Source: Phycisphaerales bacterium (GTDB taxonomy: Bacteria > Planctomycetota > Phycisphaerae > Phycisphaerales > UBA1924). From it: a stretch of 64,000 nt of DNA. Positions 27,703 to 37,247 of this stretch are shown here, piece after piece (within the stretch, counting starts at the first letter, position 1; every line of letters starts with the position of its first letter). The position numbers and the translations under genes are program-made. The stretch spans positions 1-64,000 of the forward strand of contig JANQNW010000017.1 of NCBI GenBank assembly GCA_028279375.1. The letters run 5' to 3'. A model generated the notes under the pieces. The model did not search any database. It was not told where the DNA came from and saw only the letters and a program-made list of their open reading frames with translations.

Positions 27703-28548
27703 ATGACTTTCAAGCGCTTCGCAACCGTTCTCACTCTCTCGATCGCGACCTTCGGCGTCATGCATGAGCCGGCGACTGCTGAAACATGTGATCTGCCGTG
27801 GGACATCCCCTGTTGCGCGATGGAGGGCGAGCAGTTCGGAACAGCGATCGCCAACCTCGTCATCTGCAACTGCACCGATGTCGAGAGCACCTACGACTTC
27901 CAGATGAAGACGACCCAACCCGGCGTGACTTTCTCACCCGGCGGCGGCGTCGTCACCCTGGCGCCCGGCGACTGCATCGAGATTCCGATCACCATTCACT
28001 GCCCGACCGACGGCGGCGTTCCGGGGATGAACGGCTTCATCTTCAGCGCCTGCGTCACGAACGCGACTACCGGAGCGACGTTCTCGTGCGACGGCTCGGT
28101 GCGCGACGTGACGGAATACAAGGTCATTCCGTCCACGCCGATCATCGACATCTTCCCGGTGGAGCCCGGCCTTCCTGTCGGACCGCCCGCGACGGCGCGC
28201 CTCGTCGTCAGCAACATCGGCTCCTCCGGCAAGGACGGCGTCTCGATCGATGTCGCGCCGATGGGCGGCGTCGAAGTCATTCCGCAGTGGACCAACCCCG
28301 TCTTCCCGCCCCCCGGCGGCGCCATTGTCCTCGAAGCGGAAGTCCGTTCACTGCGAGACCATGAGCCCTTCGTCTTCTACGACATCATCCTTATGTACGA
28401 CGGCGATGGCGACGGCACGCAGGATGAAGCCGGCAGCTTCCGCGCTCGAAGCGTTCCGGCGAAGTGCATCGGCGACCTCGACGGCGACGGCACGGTCGGT
28501 TCCTCTGATCTCGCCCAGCTGATCGGCCGCTGGGGACCCTGCCCGTAA
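27703..28548 (+). CDS. secreted Cys-rich protein, tandem paralogue 1 of 3, single dockerin-like repeat
   Basis: 281 residues, GGAG 8 bases upstream. Signal peptide about 1-27 (FATVLTLSIATFGVMHEPATA). The mature N-terminus has a Cys cluster shared with the next two genes: CDLPWDIPCC, then LVICNCTD. Next come a beta-sandwich segment (TQPGVTFSPGGGVVTLAPGD, CIEIPI) and a second one with LVVSNIGSSGKDGVSIDV, both like Ig-type or CARDB-type modules. The end is one calcium-loop repeat between Cys residues (CIGDLDGDGTVGSSDL to GPCP). I do not recognise the family. An extracellular, disulfide-stabilised protein is inferred. Confidence 0.8.
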   Translation: MTFKRFATVLTLSIATFGVMHEPATAETCDLPWDIPCCAMEGEQFGTAIANLVICNCTDVESTYDFQMKTTQPGVTFSPGGGVVTLAPGDCIEIPITIHCPTDGGVPGMNGFIFSACVTNATTGATFSCDGSVRDVTEYKVIPSTPIIDIFPVEPGLPVGPPATARLVVSNIGSSGKDGVSIDVAPMGGVEVIPQWTNPVFPPPGGAIVLEAEVRSLRDHEPFVFYDIILMYDGDGDGTQDEAGSFRARSVPAKCIGDLDGDGTVGSSDLAQLIGRWGPCP

Positions 28549-28568
28549 GACAACACAGTTCCTCACTC

Positions 28569-28602
28569 GGCGCCCGGCCACGCGGTTCGGGCGCCGCTTC
28601 TT
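28569..28602 (+). terminator. terminator after paralogue 1
   Basis: GGCGCCCG (28569-28576) pairs with CGGGCGCC (28588-28595), followed by GCTTCTTT. The T run is weak. Confidence 0.6.
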
Positions 28603-28660
28603 TGCTTAATCAGACTCAGGTTTCCAATCCCCAACAGTGGGAATGAAAGGGAGATTTCAA

Positions 28661-29500
28661 ATGAAGAGATGGAGAACGACTCTGGCGGCGTGTGTCGCCG
28701 TCCTCACGGCGTGTCTGGCGACACAGTCGTCGCGCGCCGATCACTGCGAGCTGCTGTGGGATCTGCCGTGTTGCATCGTGCCGGGCACGAACATCGGTGT
28801 GTCCAACAACGTGCTCACGATCTGCAACTGCTTCCAGGATGTCGCGACGTACGACTTCTTCCTGAAGGGCGGTCCCGCAGGCACCACGTTCTCGCCGCCC
28901 GGCGGCGTCGTGACGCTGGCGCCCGGCGAGTGCATCGAGATCCCGATCATGGTCACGTGCGATCCAAGCGCGACTGGACCCATGGGAGGCGGCTTCGTCT
29001 TCCAGGCCAATGTCACGAACATCGCCACGGGCGCTCAGTTCAGCTGCCAGGGCTCCGTGCGCGGCGTGGAGAACTGGAAAGTGACGCCCGTCGATCCGGT
29101 CGTCGCCGTGCCCGTCGGCACGACGGTCCGGACCCAACTGGTCGTCAGCAACATCGGCTCCTCCGGCAAGGACGGCGTGAGCATTGACGTCATGACGATG
29201 GGCGGCGGCACCGCGACGGCGCGCTGGCAGAATCCCATCGTGATGCCGACCGGGGGCCAGTGCGCCCTGCCGCTGGACATTCGTTTTGACGGCCCGCCAT
29301 CTGCGCGCGGCGCCACCTTCGACGTCTTCTTCGACGTCATCGTCTCGTACGACGATGACGGCGACGGAGTCCCGGAGCAGAACTCCAGCCTCAAGGCGCG
29401 TGTCGTCGGAGGGCCCTGCATCGGCGATCTCGATGGCGACGGCGTCGTCGGCTCTGCCGATCTCGCCGAGCTCATCGGTCGTTGGGGCCCGTGCCCGTAA
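28661..29500 (+). CDS. secreted Cys-rich protein, tandem paralogue 2 of 3, single dockerin-like repeat
   Basis: 279 residues. ATG at 28661 is chosen (AGGGAGA 6 bases upstream); the frame is open from 28637. Signal peptide about 1-26 (LAACVAVLTACLATQSSRA). Same plan as its neighbours: CELLWDLPCC, LTICNCFQDVATYDFF, PPGGVVTLAPGECIEIPI, FSCQGSVRGVENWKV, LVVSNIGSSGKDGVSIDV, then a single DLDGDG repeat ending GPCP. This copy is closest to paralogue 3 at the N-terminus and to paralogue 1 in the second module. No enzymatic motif. Confidence 0.82.
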   Translation: MKRWRTTLAACVAVLTACLATQSSRADHCELLWDLPCCIVPGTNIGVSNNVLTICNCFQDVATYDFFLKGGPAGTTFSPPGGVVTLAPGECIEIPIMVTCDPSATGPMGGGFVFQANVTNIATGAQFSCQGSVRGVENWKVTPVDPVVAVPVGTTVRTQLVVSNIGSSGKDGVSIDVMTMGGGTATARWQNPIVMPTGGQCALPLDIRFDGPPSARGATFDVFFDVIVSYDDDGDGVPEQNSSLKARVVGGPCIGDLDGDGVVGSADLAELIGRWGPCP

Positions 29501-29520
29501 CACCAGTCTCAATGTGCGAG

Positions 29521-29553
29521 GGCGCGCCCGGATGCGCGCCTTCGCGATTTTCT
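29521..29553 (+). terminator. terminator after paralogue 2
   Basis: GGCGCGC (29521-29527) pairs with GCGCGCC (29534-29540), then TTCGCGATTTTCTT. Confidence 0.6.
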
Positions 29554-29583
29554 TATCCGAGGGTTACGAAAGGGAGATTTCCT

Positions 29584-30411
29584 GTGAACTTCAAGCGCAT
29601 GCTTGCAGGGGCGGTCGTTGCATCCGCCTGTTTCGTCGCGGCGCCCGCCAGCGCTGACAACTGTGAACTGCTCTGGGATCAGCGCTGCTGCCCGATCCCC
29701 GGCAATCCGCAGACCGGCATCGCCGAGAACATGCTCATCATCTGCAACTGCACCGATATCGACGCCGAGTACGACTGGTTCCTCAAGACGACCGAGCCCG
29801 GCGTTGTCTTCGATCCGCCCGGCGGCGTTGTCACGCTCGCGCCGGGTGAGTGCATCGAGATTCCAATCAAGATCTACTGCCCGATCGACAGCGCGACGGG
29901 CTCCGACGGCTTTCTCTTCCAGGCCAACGTCGTCAACCTGACGACCGGCGGTCAGTTCAGCTGCCAGGGCTCCGTCGTCAACGTCGGCGACGCGAAGATC
30001 ACGCCGCCCGATCCGGTCATTGACGTGCCCATCACCGGCACGACGAGCACCGCGGTCAACGTGCAGAACATCGGATCGTCCGGCAAGGACGGCGTCTTCG
30101 ATATCGAAGTCATGGTCATGGGCGACGGCTCGGCGACGCCCGAGTGGGTCAATCCCGTGCGCGTCTCCCCGACCGAGATCGTCGCGCTCAACCTTCGACT
30201 TGAAGGACCGGAGCAGGGACGGCGCGGCTTCGATCAGTTCTTCGATGTCATCTTCCTCATCGACACCGATGGCGACGGCGTCGGCGAGGCCGTCTCGGCG
30301 CTCAAGGCGCAGCTGGTCGGTGGTCCGTGCATCGGCGATCTCGATGGCGACGGCGTCGTCGGATCGGCCGATCTCGCTGAACTCATCGGGCGCTGGGGGC
30401 CCTGCCCGTAA
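29584..30411 (+). CDS. secreted Cys-rich protein, tandem paralogue 3 of 3, single dockerin-like repeat
   Basis: 275 residues from a GTG start at 29584, chosen for GGGAG 7 bases upstream and because the signal peptide (FKRMLAGAVVASACFVAAPA) then begins correctly; the upstream open frame crosses a terminator. It has CELLWDQRCC, LIICNCTDIDAEYDWF, PPGGVVTLAPGECIEIPI, FSCQGSVVNV, VQNIGSSGKDGVFDIEV, then DLDGDGVVGSADL and GPCP. The last 24 residues are identical to paralogue 2. Three copies with individual terminators suggest separate expression in spite of the tandem order. Confidence 0.82.
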   Translation: MNFKRMLAGAVVASACFVAAPASADNCELLWDQRCCPIPGNPQTGIAENMLIICNCTDIDAEYDWFLKTTEPGVVFDPPGGVVTLAPGECIEIPIKIYCPIDSATGSDGFLFQANVVNLTTGGQFSCQGSVVNVGDAKITPPDPVIDVPITGTTSTAVNVQNIGSSGKDGVFDIEVMVMGDGSATPEWVNPVRVSPTEIVALNLRLEGPEQGRRGFDQFFDVIFLIDTDGDGVGEAVSALKAQLVGGPCIGDLDGDGVVGSADLAELIGRWGPCP

Positions 30412-30425
30412 ATCGACAGTGGGGT

Positions 30426-30449
30426 GACGAGCATCGCTCGTCCTTTTCT
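30426..30449 (+). terminator. terminator after paralogue 3
   Basis: GACGAG (30426-30431) pairs with CTCGTC (30437-30442), followed by CTTTTCTC. Confidence 0.7.
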
Positions 30450-30454
30450 CAGGG

Positions 30455-30493
30455 AATGGCCGAGGGCGACGCGTTCGCCTTCGGCCATTTCTT
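30455..30493 (+). terminator. second hairpin after paralogue 3
   Basis: AATGGCCGA and TCGGCCATT arms with an inner GGCG/CGCC helix, then TCTTC. It backs up the terminator just upstream. Confidence 0.55.
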
Positions 30494-30593
30494 CTGCGCC
30501 GAGGAAGCCGCTGCATTCGGTGTCGCCGGCCTCGCGGCTGGTCGCCGTCGTCGCTCCGCGTGATCTGATCAGCTTCGGTTGAGACAGAATCTC

Positions 30594-30627
30594 AAAGCCC
30601 CGCGTTCTCTGAGCGCGGGGCTTTTTT
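30594..30627 (+). terminator. strong intrinsic terminator in the convergent intergenic region
   Basis: A perfect stem AAAGCCCCGCG / CGCGGGGCTTT is followed by TTT. It lies 28 bases from the end of the opposing gene at 30655, so it separates the two convergent transcripts. Confidence 0.85.
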
Positions 30628-30654
30628 GTGCGCGCTTGATCAGGAGCACAGCCG

Positions 30655-31281
30655 CTACGAGTCAGTTGACTCATGAGCAGCGGAGTCGCCTTCCGCATCA
30701 TCATCCATCGGCATATGCCGATTGCAGTAGGGCCGAGTCTCTTTCCAGGGCTCGATCTCCCACGGCTGATTGATGTAGATATGGACATGTTCGTTCCCGA
30801 GCAGGAGCGACCAGTGCATCGCGTCCTCCCATTCGGAGTCGCAGGGATCTAGGCGGCAGACGAGGATTCGAAGCGAGAGTCCATTCGAGAATCTCAGGAT
30901 CAAATCAGGGTCAGGATTCGGCATCTGGGCGTCAATGACCGTTGAGCCTACGAGCTTCGGCAGTTCGTCGTATGCGCGTGATCCCATGTTGGCGGAGGAT
31001 GCGAGGACGCCTTCGTCGGACTCAAGTCGCCAAAAGGCGCTGCGCACGTAGAGCTGCGCCTCTCCCCTGAAGAAGACCGGGTCGTCCGGGCCCTGGAGTT
31101 CACGCGTTCTCGGCAGGATCACCGACCAGTCGGGCCGGCGGATCTTCTTGCCAAGCTTGATGCTGAATCCGAAGTCATCCAGCACCGTTCCGCATGAGAA
31201 CCAGCAGGGCATGTCGATAAGCCGCGCAATCCAAGGCTCGATGTCCTCGCGCGTTGCGATGCGCGAAGCGCCCTCAGCCAT
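30655..31281 (-). CDS. hypothetical protein
   Basis: 208 residues from Met at 31281; the frame is open to 31335, and neither start has a strong ribosome site (GAGG 13 bases before 31281). The protein is soluble, rich in Trp, Asp and Pro, without a signal peptide. Segments such as ATREDIEPWIARLIDMPCW and LSLRILVCRLDPCDSEWED look like a compact alpha/beta protein; the general look is that of SUKH-type or similar small cytoplasmic proteins, but I do not recognise it. It stands alone, convergent with the three-paralogue cluster. Confidence 0.6.
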   Translation of the reverse strand: MAEGASRIATREDIEPWIARLIDMPCWFSCGTVLDDFGFSIKLGKKIRRPDWSVILPRTRELQGPDDPVFFRGEAQLYVRSAFWRLESDEGVLASSANMGSRAYDELPKLVGSTVIDAQMPNPDPDLILRFSNGLSLRILVCRLDPCDSEWEDAMHWSLLLGNEHVHIYINQPWEIEPWKETRPYCNRHMPMDDDAEGDSAAHESTDS

Positions 31282-31448
31282 CGGATTCGCGCCGCCTCTG
31301 AATGTGCTGTGATCCGATTCCGGGCATTCTGGCACTCTACCGGCCGAACCTGCGCGGACCAGAAGATTCTCGAAGCCTTGCTAACAGGCAGCATGCGCTC
31401 GGCGTCCTACCTCTGACGATCCAACTCTCTTGCAGGAAGGAGCCCCGT

Positions 31449-32123
31449 ATGCCGCGCACGCTCATGATCGCCCTGACGGCCCTCACCGTCCTCATCGCCG
31501 CCTCCATTTCATCCTTCGCCGGGCCGCCGCTGATCTGTCATGAGTTCAAGATCGACGGGGCTCAGTCCATCAGCTGGGGCAGCCGCGCCTATGACATTCC
31601 GCGCGGCGTCAGCGCCGACGCGCTTGCCGATGAGACGATCGCCGTGCTCGACAGCGCGCCGAGCGTGCTCGTGCGCATGGAGACGATCCGGCGCGCCACG
31701 CTCATCGCGGGGCGCAAGACCAGTCGCTGCAACACCCTGCTGACGCGCGTCATGGCGCGAGCGCTGGACGCCGAGGCCAGCGGCACAAACGTCGCCGATG
31801 CGTGGTTCGATGTCGGCTTCCTCGCCCAGAGCATGGATCAGAACTACTCCAAGGCCACGAAGGGCATGGGCATGCGCGACGGGATCGTCGGGTACGCCTG
31901 GACGCACCGGGCCCTCGAGCTGGAACCCGACAACGCTCAGATGCACTTTGCGGCCGCGCTCATGACCGCCCTGCACGACGATGAGCTGCGCAGGGCGCAC
32001 ATGGCGAAGGCCAGGGCCGGCAGCGCCGACGATCGGCTGCTGGCAGTCAATATCACGCGTTTCTCGTCTGAGATCGGTGAGCATCTTGATCACCATCGCC
32101 GCAACTACCGCTCCGGTCACTAG
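31449..32123 (+). CDS. secreted hypothetical protein upstream of an ECF sigma factor
   Basis: 224 residues. ATG at 31449 has GGAAGGAG 6 bases upstream. Signal peptide about 1-24 (LMIALTALTVLIAASISSFA). The rest is a helical domain (AYDIPRGVSADALADETIAV, LLTRVMARALDAEASGTNV, RALELEPDNAQMHFAAALM); the last segment is TPR-like. No catalytic motif. It is 13 bases from the start of the sigma factor gene and is likely cotranscribed with it and the FecR-like gene. A sensor or target role of this envelope protein in the sigma module is possible but not shown. Confidence 0.72.
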   Translation: MPRTLMIALTALTVLIAASISSFAGPPLICHEFKIDGAQSISWGSRAYDIPRGVSADALADETIAVLDSAPSVLVRMETIRRATLIAGRKTSRCNTLLTRVMARALDAEASGTNVADAWFDVGFLAQSMDQNYSKATKGMGMRDGIVGYAWTHRALELEPDNAQMHFAAALMTALHDDELRRAHMAKARAGSADDRLLAVNITRFSSEIGEHLDHHRRNYRSGH

Positions 32124-32136
32124 CATCAGGGGCGCC

Positions 32137-32673
32137 GTGGCGCAGTCTGACGACGACTCCGGAGCCGACCTGATCACATTGCTCGAGCGCGCCCGCGCCG
32201 GCGACCGGGAGGCCTGCGCGCAGGCGCTTGCGCGCCATGCCGATCTCGTCAACGGCGTGCTTCTCGCACATACGCCGCTGGCTGATCTCGAAGACGCGCG
32301 CCAGGAGGTGTATTTCAAAGCCTGGCGGCGTCTTTCTTCGCTGCGGGATGACCACGCTTTCGGTCCCTGGCTGGCGACCATCGCGCGCAACACCGGCGTG
32401 AGCTTCGCCCGCTCGCGCTGGCGCCGACTCCGGCGCACGGCGATGGCCGCGGCAGGGCGGGCGAGCGCGCACATCGATTCGGGCGCCGGCGAGATTCTCG
32501 AGGAGATCCGCGCGCTTCCAGAGGCATATCGTGAGACACTGGCGCTGCGACTCGTCGAGCAGATGAGCGCCGCTGAGATCGCCCGGCGCACCGGCCTCAC
32601 CGAGGGCTCCGTGCGCGTCAACCTGCATCGAGGGATGAAGCTGCTGAGAGAACGGCTGGAGCCCCAGTCATGA
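32137..32673 (+). CDS. ECF-type RNA polymerase sigma factor
   Basis: 178 residues from a GTG at 32137 with AGGGG just upstream. The upstream gene ends at 32123, so longer forms of the frame would overlap it. Region 2 is seen in DARQEVYFKAWRRLSSL and WLATIARN. Region 4 is a helix-turn-helix in AAEIARRTGLTEGSVRVNLH, ending in RGMKLLRERL. It directs RNA polymerase to stress- or signal-specific promoters. The stop overlaps the start of the FecR-like gene by 4 bases, which fits a sigma/anti-sigma pair. Confidence 0.88.
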   Translation: MAQSDDDSGADLITLLERARAGDREACAQALARHADLVNGVLLAHTPLADLEDARQEVYFKAWRRLSSLRDDHAFGPWLATIARNTGVSFARSRWRRLRRTAMAAAGRASAHIDSGAGEILEEIRALPEAYRETLALRLVEQMSAAEIARRTGLTEGSVRVNLHRGMKLLRERLEPQS

Positions 32674-33593
32674 ATGAGCACGATCGCACACAGAGTGACG
32701 ACTACCTGACGAATCCGGACGCGACCCCGGACGAGGAAATCACGCGCCTCGAATCGAGCCTGCGCGCCGTGCGCCATCGCGGCGGCGTCGATCTGCATCC
32801 GCCGTCGCGCCGCGGCCCGTCCACCGGCGTGCTCCTCATCTTCGCGCTCCTGGCGGTCGCGGTCCTTGCGATCAACATCACCGGCCAGTTCAGCTCGCGC
32901 GCGCTTCCGCTCAGCGGCATTGAAGGCATGGAGCAGCTCCGCCCCGGCCAGTGGATCGAGCCGACATCGAAGGCGCGCATCGATCTCGACGACATGGGCG
33001 AGGTCACGATCGAACCTGATTCTCGCCTGCGCCTGCTCAAGTCCACCCCGCGCGAGCATCGTCTGGAGCTTGCGCGCGGCTCGATCGAGGCGTTTGTGAC
33101 GGCGCCGCCGCGCATGTTCTTCGTCGAGACGCCCTCGGCGCTTGCTGTCGATCTGGGCTGCGCGTACACGCTCGATGTCGACGACACCGGAGCGGGCGTC
33201 CTCCAGGTCACGCTCGGCTGGGTCGCCCTCGAAAAGCACGGCCGAACGTCGACCGTCCCCGCCGGCGCCAGCTGCCAGATGAGCCCGAAGACCGGTCCGG
33301 GCACGCCGGTTTTCGACGACGCCACCGACGAGTTCCGGAACGCCGTCGCCCTCGTGGACGCCGAGCCCGCCCTGGCCATCGGCCTCGACGAGGTCCTGCG
33401 CCTGGCGAGGGCCCGGGACTCGCTGACGATTTATCACCTGATCCCCGCGCTCTCGGGCGAGAAGCGGGCGGCGGCGACCGATCGCCTGATCGCCCTTGTC
33501 GAGATGCCCGAGCAGGTCACGCGCGAGGGGACGCTGGCGCTGGACGACGCCCAGATGTATCGCTGGTGGAACGCCGTCCAGCGGGCGTGGTGA
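32670..33593 (+). CDS. FecR-domain membrane protein, probable anti-sigma partner
   Basis: 307 residues. Cytoplasmic N-terminus of about 50 residues (possible sigma-binding part), one TM helix (about 52-71, TGVLLIFALLAVAVLAINIT), then a periplasmic FecR-like domain (about 90-220: SKARIDLDDMGEVTIEPDSR, LARGSIEAFV, VDLGCAYTLDV). The C-terminal 80 residues are helical and contain TIYHLIPALSGEKRAAATDR. Coupled by a 4-base overlap to the ECF sigma gene. In FecR systems the protein holds the sigma factor until an outer signal arrives. No TonB receptor is present here. Confidence 0.85.
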   Translation: MNEHDRTQSDDYLTNPDATPDEEITRLESSLRAVRHRGGVDLHPPSRRGPSTGVLLIFALLAVAVLAINITGQFSSRALPLSGIEGMEQLRPGQWIEPTSKARIDLDDMGEVTIEPDSRLRLLKSTPREHRLELARGSIEAFVTAPPRMFFVETPSALAVDLGCAYTLDVDDTGAGVLQVTLGWVALEKHGRTSTVPAGASCQMSPKTGPGTPVFDDATDEFRNAVALVDAEPALAIGLDEVLRLARARDSLTIYHLIPALSGEKRAAATDRLIALVEMPEQVTREGTLALDDAQMYRWWNAVQRAW

Positions 33594-35336
<1,743 letters not shown>

Positions 35337-35367
35337 GGGCGCGTCAGCTTTCATACGAAGCACAAGG

Positions 35368-35403
35368 GACCCGACTGGCGATCAACGCCGGTCGGGTCTT
35401 TTT
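35368..35403 (+). terminator. intrinsic terminator of atpD
   Basis: A 13-bp stem (GACCCGACTGGCG at 35368-35380 with CGCCGGTCGGGTC at 35386-35398, one G-U) is followed by five T. It overlaps the end of the convergent gene at 35382. Confidence 0.92.
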
Positions 35404-35687
35404 CGTTGTTCATCCGGGCGATGATCCGGCGCGAGGCGATCGAGGGCTTCGACCATGCGCTGCTGTGAGGATTCGAGGCTCGCCAGGGCGCGCGTGTTGT
35501 CCTCGACGATGCGCGCGAGGATCTCGTACTGCACGCGCCCTTCTTCGAGGCGCTCGTGGGCGCGCTCCAGCAGGCGCTCGCGCGACAGCGCATGGCGGCG
35601 TTCGGTGAGCCACATCCAGGCGATGAGCCCGGCGGCGCCGAACTGGGTCAGTGTCGCGATGAGATTGGGGGGGATGGATGGGTTCAT
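35382..35687 (-). CDS. small membrane/coiled-coil protein of the phage-like module
   Basis: 101 residues; ATG at 35687 overlaps the upstream stop by 4 bases. One TM helix near the N-terminus (LTQFGAAGLIAWMWL) is followed by a long charged helix with coiled-coil pattern (RRHALSRERLLERAHERLEE, then SLESSQQRMVEALDRL). Small holin-like or BhlA-like phage proteins have this layout, but the resemblance is only structural. It is the last gene of the minus-strand capsid module and its end lies within the atpD terminator stem. Confidence 0.65.
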   Translation of the reverse strand: MNPSIPPNLIATLTQFGAAGLIAWMWLTERRHALSRERLLERAHERLEEGRVQYEILARIVEDNTRALASLESSQQRMVEALDRLAPDHRPDEQRKRPDRR

Positions 35688-36070
35688 GGCGCCGCCACGT
35701 TGAGGCGGATGTAGTCGATCGAATAGCCCAAGCTGACGACGCGCCCGATGTCGATCGGCCCGGTCGGCTCGAAGCGCAGCATCGTCATCTGCGGCCACGT
35801 TCGGCCCGAGTGCTCGACGAGATCGCCGACGCGCGCTTCTTCCGCGAGAGCAACGATCGCATCGGCAAGCGACCAGAGCGCGCTCTCGCTTTGTGCGACG
35901 AGTCGGCCGGTCTGCACGAGCGCAGGCTCACGCGGCGTGGCGATGACGATCGTGTCTTCGGTGAACTCATCGAGCGTGAGGGGCGGGAACCAGAGGCGAC
36001 CCCGGGCGCGCATGGCGATGCGGTGGGGGCCGGAGTCGAAGAGGGAGTGGCCGTCGAAGGTGGCGGGCAT
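35684..36070 (-). CDS. hypothetical protein of the phage-like module
   Basis: 128 residues, GGAG upstream; its start overlaps the preceding stop by one base (TGATG) and its stop overlaps the next start by 4 bases. Beta-rich small protein (MRARGRLWFPPLTLDEFTED, MLRFEPTGPIDIGRVVSLGY). Position and size fit a head-completion or tail-connector protein, but no family is recognised. Tight coupling on both sides is typical of phage structural operons. Confidence 0.62.
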   Translation of the reverse strand: MPATFDGHSLFDSGPHRIAMRARGRLWFPPLTLDEFTEDTIVIATPREPALVQTGRLVAQSESALWSLADAIVALAEEARVGDLVEHSGRTWPQMTMLRFEPTGPIDIGRVVSLGYSIDYIRLNVAAP

Positions 36071-36492
36071 CAGGAGTCTCCATCGATGGTGATCGGGTCG
36101 GCGCCATCGGCGGAGATCGCGATGGCGCGCAGTGACTGGCGGGCGCGATCACGCTTGAGATCGTGCCTGATGGACTCGATGACGACACGAGCGCGCAGCG
36201 TGCGAGCGCCGGCGTCGGAGCGCGCGATGGTCATGCGCACCGCAAGGCCCACCTCGACGCCCGGCGTGAGTAGGAGCATCGCCTCGTCATCCGTGCGATC
36301 GAGATGGCGCTCGATGCGAACGAAAGTCTGCTGCTGCGCGACATCTGCAAAGGCGGGGTGCGGGCCAGTGGGATCGGACTCCGTGATCACACCCTGGGCC
36401 AGTCGATCGATGGCGATGGTCTCGACATCGGGCAGGAGAATAGAGACGCCTTCGAGATCGAGCGTCACGATGTCGGGGTTGAGAATGAGCAT
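36070..36492 (-). CDS. hypothetical protein of the phage-like module (tail-tube-like size)
   Basis: 140 residues, GAGG 7 bases before the ATG. Mainly beta strands (DIVTLDLEGVSILLPDVETI, MLLLTPGVEVGLAVRMTIAR, RARVVIESIRHDLKRDRA). Small beta-barrel proteins of this length serve as tail-tube or head-tail joining subunits in many phages; that is inference from context only. It starts 4 bases from the end of the upstream gene. Confidence 0.6.
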   Translation of the reverse strand: MLILNPDIVTLDLEGVSILLPDVETIAIDRLAQGVITESDPTGPHPAFADVAQQQTFVRIERHLDRTDDEAMLLLTPGVEVGLAVRMTIARSDAGARTLRARVVIESIRHDLKRDRARQSLRAIAISADGADPITIDGDS

Positions 36493-36495
36493 GGA

Positions 36496-37098
36496 TCAGC
36501 CTCGTGTCACGGACGGGGTGTCGAGTGATCGGGTCTCCGTGGCGCCATCGCCGAGATCGAGGCGCGCGCGCAGCCAGGCGCGAAGGCGCGCGATTCGGCG
36601 GTCGTTGAGCGCGCGGCAGGCGTTCGCATCGGGGGCGCTGCGCGCGGCGTCGTAGATTCGGCGGAGCGTCATCGCCGCCTCGAGCAGCGCGACATCGCGT
36701 GGGTTCGTGATCGATGATTCCTGCGTCTCGTCGATGTCCAGCGACTGCATCAGTTCGTGGTGGGCAAGCTCGATCTGTGGCTGGAACGTGGAAATACGGA
36801 GCTTCGCGCCTGCGATGTCTCCGGGGATGAGCTCCGGGTCGTCTGCGCGAGCGCGCAGATGCGAGAGCAGGAGCGTCGCTGGCGATGGACGGAGTGAGAC
36901 TTCTAGAGCGCTCCCATCGAGGATCGCGACGAATCCCGGATCGATCTGAGCATCAGCGAAGTCAACGCCCGGCGCCGAGAGCAGGCCGGAGGTGAGTTGC
37001 GCGTTGTCTGAAGTGACGCGTCGCTGCGCATCCCAGGCGATTTCGAAGAAGAGGTTCGGGTCCAGCGCGAGCAGGTCGCGATCGGTGGCGAATGGCAT
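36496..37098 (-). CDS. hypothetical head-tail connector-like protein
   Basis: 200 residues from ATG at 37098 (GGGAG 7 bases upstream). The first 80 residues (ATDRDLLALDPNLFFEIAWD, VDFADAQIDPGFVAILDG) resemble the helical N-part of phage connector/DUF1320-type proteins in style, and the C-terminal part is Arg-rich and helical (AAMTLRRIYDAARSA, ARLRAWLRARLDLGDG). I do not recognise a family. It lies between the capsid gene and small beta proteins, the usual place of head-completion genes. Confidence 0.58.
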   Translation of the reverse strand: MPFATDRDLLALDPNLFFEIAWDAQRRVTSDNAQLTSGLLSAPGVDFADAQIDPGFVAILDGSALEVSLRPSPATLLLSHLRARADDPELIPGDIAGAKLRISTFQPQIELAHHELMQSLDIDETQESSITNPRDVALLEAAMTLRRIYDAARSAPDANACRALNDRRIARLRAWLRARLDLGDGATETRSLDTPSVTRG

Positions 37099-37247
37099 CG
37101 TTGCACTCCCGGAAGAGGGTGAGGTGAAGCGCGGCGGGGCTCTTTCGAGCGCCCGGCCGCGTGGCGGGGCGAGAGGGGGGGGCGACGATCTGCGCGCCCG
37201 GTATGGGGCGGATGGTGCTGGCGCGGCCGTCGCGATCGCTGAGCGCG

